This document shows, piece after piece, positions 58,806-64,000 of a DNA stretch of 64,000 nucleotides (its first letter is position 1; the number at the start of each line of letters is the position of its first letter). The notes beneath the pieces were generated by a model that was given only the letters and a program-made list of their open reading frames with translations, made no database searches and was not told the origin of the DNA. Where the stretch lies: the NCBI GenBank assembly GCA_034336665.1, contig CM067592.1, positions 46,405,761-46,469,760 of the forward strand. The letters are read 5' to 3'. This stretch comes from Luscinia megarhynchos. Taxonomy: Eukaryota; Chordata; Aves; Passeriformes; Turdidae. The position numbers were made by a program, and so were the translations under genes.

Positions 58806-61800
58806 GCAGCATTGCTCTGGATTACCTCTCTGTCTTAGTGGGTTTCTGTTTCATGGGGTGGACTAGGCTGTGCCTGAATCTCCTTGCATTAGCTTTCTCC
58901 AGCTTTTCCTCCTGGCTGCCCCTTGAATTAATTTCTCAGTGCTGCAAAGTTTTTGCCCTAAGACCTAAGAGTCCCCAGGTGACACCACAAAACTGTAGCG
59001 TGGTTCCTTTATCTGTGAGTAGGGGAATAGCATGCAGTCCATCCTGAAATGAGGCAGGGGATGCACACTCTCACTCAGGCTGTGACTGCTTGGGGGAACA
59101 GGCCACTGCTTGCTCCCTGAGTGCTTGTGGGTTTGGCTAGAGTGTGGAAATTGAGAAGTAATTCCTGAGAAACTGATGTAAACATTTGCCTGTGTTCCTT
59201 GGCAAATGCTCACAAAAACAGTTTCTGTGGAAGAGATCTTTCTGGCCAGACTGTGGCTAAGGCTAGGCATGAGCTCCAGTGCTCTCCAGGGAAAGGTGGG
59301 CTTGTTTCCAGCCTCTGGGCTCAGGCTGGCACAGTGGGCAGGACATCCCCAACCTCCCGAGTTGCTTGCAGGCATGCTCTGAAGACCATACAGACTGAGG
59401 GCTCTGGTACAGGGCAGTGGCCTCTGCCTGCTTTGTCCTTTCACAACTGCCTCCAAGGGCTTTGGGGACAATGCAGACCATCACTACAAGGAAGCTGCCA
59501 GCAAACTGGGGCGCTGCAGCAAGCTTGGTGGTCCGTGTTGCATCTTCTGTTGATACCTGAACCCTGAACTGTTGCACAGGAATTACGGGTTTTACCTTCT
59601 CATGCTTCCAAATTTGGCACCTACAGGCAGAAAATAGTCTGAGAACAACCTTCCATGTCCTCCTGCAGATGGGAGGAGTACTCTGTGGGCAGAATACTTC
59701 TGCCCTCGGAGTACTGAGCTATTCCTCCTCTCTACACCCTGAGTAGGTGAGGCTTAGTGGCTGGAAGAAACCATGTGTGGAAATTTTGTCCCTCACTGAA
59801 AGCAGCAGCTGAGAAGTGTCACCAGCATTTCACCCTTCTCCCCACTAGTTACCAAGGCTTCCCTGGACCAGATCAGCATGTGGCTGGTAAAGGATCCCTT
59901 GACTCTTGTTGTGAGACCATATTTGCTCTAGCAGAGCTTTCTCCACCTCGTGCTCTACCTGCCTGCCAGGAGCCAGGATGAGGGAGCAGAGCTTTCTTGT
60001 ATTTATCCCACATGTTTACTCCGCTACACTTTCCTGTTCTTCAGCCTACAGGGGGAAAAAAGAGTCCAAAACCCACAACAAAAAAGAAGCTGATAAAAGG
60101 AAAAGTTCTAAGGTGGAGTTTGCTAAACCTTTTCACCCTCTTGGAAGGAGTCTGAAGTAGGCGTGTGTGTCCTTTTTTCTTGCTTTGTGTCTTAGCACAG
60201 CACTGCTGACTGCTGCATCTGTTCTTATTTGACTACATCCAATGTGCAAGATGTCTATATATTCGGGGACAACGCACTCATATGACATCTGTTTTCTGTC
60301 AACCCAAGGAGCAACCCCACTCCTGAAGCCTGATTTCCCTATCCATCCACTGCTCTAAATATAACTACCAGCAATGGAGATGAGTGCACAAAGATCTCTG
60401 TAGAGTCAGAGGTGAATTGACTTCCCAAGTCTGCACTAGACCTTGCAGTGGTGGGCTAAGTGGGGAAAATAAGGAGTTTGGGTTAAGTCCAAAGGCTGGA
60501 CCAGTGGTGTTTTTCCTGATTACCTTCCTGCCTTTCACATGCATGAAAATAATTTCCAAGAATTCTTGCTCCATGATTTTTTCAAGGATGGAGGTATTGC
60601 TCATAATAATTCTGTAATTACTACACAAGGATGGAGGTACTACTGCTGTTTCACATATCTTTCTCCTTGCCCTCCTTCAAGGTGGGCATCATATTAGGTT
60701 TTTCAATTAAGCCTTTTCCAATTTGTCATGATATTCCACCATGGCTGACAGCAGCTTCATTGACATGAACTCATAACTCATCTGGATTAGTGTCATCTAT
60801 TCCATTCTCTAAGCAGTCCTTAAGCCTCACATTTGGTCTTTCCACCTAATTCCAAAACCAAGCTGGTGAATGCAGAGATCTGGGAGCAGGCTTTGCTTCT
60901 GAAGATGCTATAAAAATCAATTGATCATTGTGTTTTGTTCCATATTGTCCAGTACCACAGTGTTTCCTCCATCTGTCAGTGGATGTGCATTTTCCCCAAC
61001 TTCCAGAATGCCTGTAGGGTCCTTTTGTACTGCCTTTAATGATCCTTTCTAGTCCAAGGTGTAGGTGGAACTTGGACATGCCCAATACCACCTCTAAGTA
61101 CCCAAGCAAGCAATATTTACTACATTATTTTGCTGCCTATCATATTTCCCATTCTTTCATGCTTTGTTGTTGTTGTTGTGTCTTTGTTGGTTTTTGTTTG
61201 GGTTGTTTTTTATTCCTTTGCGCAAGAAGTGCCCTTCTTAGTCAAGCAGGACTTTCAGTGAAATTCCCCATCTTGATGCAGAAGGAAAGGCTTGGGATCT
61301 TCAGGATGAACACTGTGAAAAAACCCTTCCCAAGGAGGGTGATATAGTCCTGGGATACACACCGAGGTGCTGGGGGTGCTGACACCTTGGAAGGTCTCAA
61401 GGGTTGATTAGTGGCTCCTGGGCTATGTGGCTGACACAGCAATAAACCAACCCATCAGGAGCTCCAAGCCAGAGCCAGTAGAGCAGCAGGAGTGCAGTCC
61501 CTGTGTGAAGGGATACTGCTGCACTAAGGTCATGGACAAGCAAGGCTGGAGAAGCCTGCAGGGCAGTTCCAAGGAAAGAGCAGGGAGTCACACGATTGCC
61601 TGTGCTTTCCAAACCTGCTTGACACTATATTTTACTAATCAGAACTTGGCATAGTGTTTACACTGTGTGACCATCTGCCGTGCTGCAGGAGAGAAAGGGA
61701 GGAGATGTGAAGCTTTCCAAGGTTGTGCCCAACTCATCCAGAGCTGGCGAACCTGCTAAGCCCATGTCTAGGAGCATGTGGAGGTGCTGCTGACTGTTGG

Positions 61801-62540
61801 CACATAGAAAATCACATTAAGAGCTCACTGACTGGGTTGGTATTCTTTTACATCCTCCAACTTTCAAGAGAGAGGGAAACAACTTAGTCAAAAAATGTGA
61901 AGCACTGGTAGATTCCCATGTGAAAAATAGTTTGAAAAGTCATCCTTTCAGCAGCATCCCACCTGTTTTTTTTCCAAAAATACAATCTGCAACAGAAACA
62001 AAACTTAAAAAAAAATCATAGCCACTGTACCTCTTTCCCATGGGATTTAGTGACTCCTCTAAGGGGAATGTTCTGGCAAGTCTTCACAGAGAAGAGCAGC
62101 ACTGATGAAGAGGGTCTGGAGTCTGAGGTCACAGCACTCCAGAGCAGCATATGTTCCAGCAATGTGGGAGAAGATGTCTCCCTACTTCCAGAAATACTGT
62201 CAGAGATACATGTGCCCAAGGAAGAGTGAGATGTGCCAGAGAAGACACCAGGACTGGAAAAAGTCTCTATTAAAGGGAAAAGAGATTATTGTTCTGTTTG
62301 TGGTCAAAATTTGTCCTTCTGACTATAGTACAACCAGAGCTATGTGATGTGTTCTTATAGAGGAGGCAGTGGTATGGTCAGCCCTGGCACTGGGGTTTCA
62401 TGAATTTAATGCATCCACTCATCAGTCATGAATGCCTGGGGATGTGCTTGACACAAGGAAGTGCAAAGGCTGTATAAGAACACCAGTGGCACAGCTGAGG
62501 TGGGGTGTGTTGGTGAAATAAGACCACATAGGCAGCCTCA
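58806..62540. other. Intergenic stretch downstream of B4GALT1
   Basis: No gene is recognised. SMU1 is the next gene in human on this side, but I saw none of its LisH or WD-repeat motifs and no CpG island, so it probably starts beyond the window. A (TTG)n tract lies near 61165-61180. A weak CR1-like stretch at about 61270-61410 was not called. Confidence 0.4.
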
Positions 62541-62543
62541 GAA

Positions 62544-62705
62544 TATCACAGAAGCGTAGAATGGCTGGGGTTGAAAGGGGCCTTCAAAGACCATCTAGTT
62601 CTGACTTCCCTGCCATGGGCAGGGACTTCTTCCCCTAGACCAGATTGCTCAAAGCCCCATCCAACCTAACTCTGAACACTTCCAGGACTGGGGCATCCAT
62701 GTCTC
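62544..62705 (-). mobile_element. CR1 LINE 3'-end fragment, minus orientation
   Basis: Antisense CR1 3' end: AATATCACAGAAGCGTAGAA, then GGCCTTCAAAGACCATCTAG, GCTCAAAGCCCCATCCAACC and CCAGGACTGGGGCATCCA. Only the last 160 or so bases of the element remain. Confidence 0.85.
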
Positions 62706-63588
62706 TCCAGTTTTTAGAGATGTCATGTGAGTCAAACTCTTTCTACAAGTTCAACATCCCATGCTCTGCAGAATGGCCAAGTTCTGTTCATTTCAGGTGC
62801 AAAACATTGACTTTCTGCCTGTGTCTCTAGAACTTGCTTTCTCACCAGCTGCTAGAAATTTACCTCACATATTTACCAGGCCTAGGTGGTTTTCCAAACT
62901 TAGATCTAAGCAGGAGTTCTACAAGGGAGCACAGAGCTAAGGGGACAGGTTGGATGTCTCTGAATAATCATTCTGAACCACCGTCATACCCTTAAAGACC
63001 ACTATTACAGAGGCAGCAATTGAGTGTGTTTTGGTTACCTCTAACTTACATGAGCATTATGGTACTTCTCAGCAAGAATCCTGGAGAAACAAGGTCTCAC
63101 CACACTGGTTGGTATAACAAGGATTGCCCAGACAGCAGAGAGAACAGGAATAGAAACTGGGATTTCTCAGAGAGATCCAGTTAGCAGCCCTCAAAGTTGT
63201 GATCTCACGGCAATGAGAATTTCTGGTGGACAAGATGTCATCCTGGTTGCAAAGGCGGTGACAGCCTTTAACATATAAAGGGCTGCTGAATATCAGAGTC
63301 AGTTTTGGCTACTGCAGGCAGCAGGGCTGTGGCTGGCTGATGTGGAGCTATGCCTGAGAGTCTACTCTCTGCAAAACCAGCTGCTTTGCAAATCAGCACA
63401 TCTAAACCACTGCCACTGGCCCACCTTTGAAGCATTTTGCTAGGGAGTGCTCTGTCCCACATATGCTAATTATAATAGAGCCCAAAATAATTATTAGACA
63501 CATTGACACATACACATTAAACCCATTGAGAACTGGAGAATTAGATGGGTACACAAAGCTATATGCTCAGACACACTTGTGGCACTAT
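62706..63588. other. Unassigned stretch between two CR1 fragments
   Basis: I see no recognised coding sequence, RNA gene or repeat. Confidence 0.4.
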
Positions 63589-63770
63589 GCATCCACTACT
63601 GACAGGTCAAAAAGGTTTTGCAACCAGGCAGATGATGAGAATAACCATCCTCAGAGGTGTTCCAATGCCATCTGGACATGTCCTGGGTGGTTAGCCCTGT
63701 GTGGCCTTGCTTGAGCAGGGGGCTTGGACCAGATAGTCTCCAAAGTTCCCTTCCAATCTCAGCTGCATGT
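63589..63770 (+). mobile_element. CR1 LINE 3'-end fragment, plus orientation
   Basis: Sense CR1 3' region with AGAGGTGTTCCAATGCCATC, GGACATGTCCTGGGTGGTTA, CTTGAGCAGGGGGCTTGGAC and AAGTTCCCTTCCAATCTCAG. Only this end of the element is present. Confidence 0.75.
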
Positions 63771-64000
63771 AGTCTCCATGAGAGCAGAGCTGTGTGAAGC
63801 AAAGTTGCCCACAGCCCCACAGCTGTGGCACAGAACCCTCCAGAATCACACCACATTTGGCATCCTGGCACTTCTTCAAGATGTCTGAACTTCTAGACTG
63901 CTCTTAGCCCTTGTCCTCCACTGCCTTTCTGGCAGCACTGGCAGGTGTTACTTTCCCACACCACAGCAGGTGCCTGACCCTGTTGCTCAGATGTGTTTCT

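Noticed and set aside
61265..61420. Possible sense CR1 fragment
   Set aside because: Only a loose resemblance to the CR1 3' region (CCCTTCCCAAGGAGGGTGAT, TCCTGGGATACACACCGAGG). It is too diverged to call without alignment.
58806..64000. SMU1 as the next gene to the right
   Set aside because: No LisH or WD40 motifs and no CpG island are seen. The gene probably starts outside the window.

Overview
This is vertebrate nuclear DNA from a bird, and most likely a songbird. Coding sequence is sparse and split into short exons with GT/AG borders. There are several truncated CR1 LINE copies, the typical avian repeat, and one long solo LTR of a type I associate with passerine genomes (from memory, not searched). 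Three protein-coding genes can be read end to end with matching splice phases: HEMGN (minus, 5962-10155), SPINK4 (minus, 17110-19413) and B4GALT1 (plus, 32072-55553). Hemgn is reported as Z-linked in chicken, so the window is probably from the Z chromosome. That is inferred from gene content, not shown by the sequence.

Layout. 1-2.0 kb holds nothing I recognise. An orphan CpG island lies at 2.03-2.29 kb and may be the promoter of a neighbouring gene. HEMGN has four coding exons at 6.0-10.2 kb, with a candidate poly(A) signal at 5.48 kb. Two CR1 copies lie in opposite orientations, 5' ends abutting, at 12.1-13.2 kb. Two exon-like segments of compatible phase at 13.47-14.05 kb remain unassigned. 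SPINK4 has four exons at 17.1-19.4 kb, with a TATA box and poly(A) signal. A solo LTR lies about 200 bp upstream in the same orientation (19.67-21.18 kb), and 13 copies of a roughly 39-bp minisatellite have expanded inside it. 21.2-31.6 kb is mostly unannotated apart from one CR1. A GC-rich promoter with three 78-bp tandem copies (31.7-31.95 kb) leads into B4GALT1, whose six exons span 24 kb and are followed by a 3' UTR of about 3.2 kb. The final 5 kb contain only CR1 pieces.

How the genes relate. They do not form a pathway. B4GALT1 is the Golgi UDP-Gal:GlcNAc beta-1,4-galactosyltransferase, SPINK4 is a small secreted Kazal inhibitor, and HEMGN is a small basic/acidic nuclear factor of blood cells and, in chicken, gonad. 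The B4GALT1-SPINK4 divergent pair matches human 9p13. HEMGN belongs to human 9q22, so its presence about 7 kb beyond SPINK4, where human has BAG1, marks a rearrangement between the two lineages. All gene identities rest on recognition of family motifs and splice-phase consistency, without database searches.
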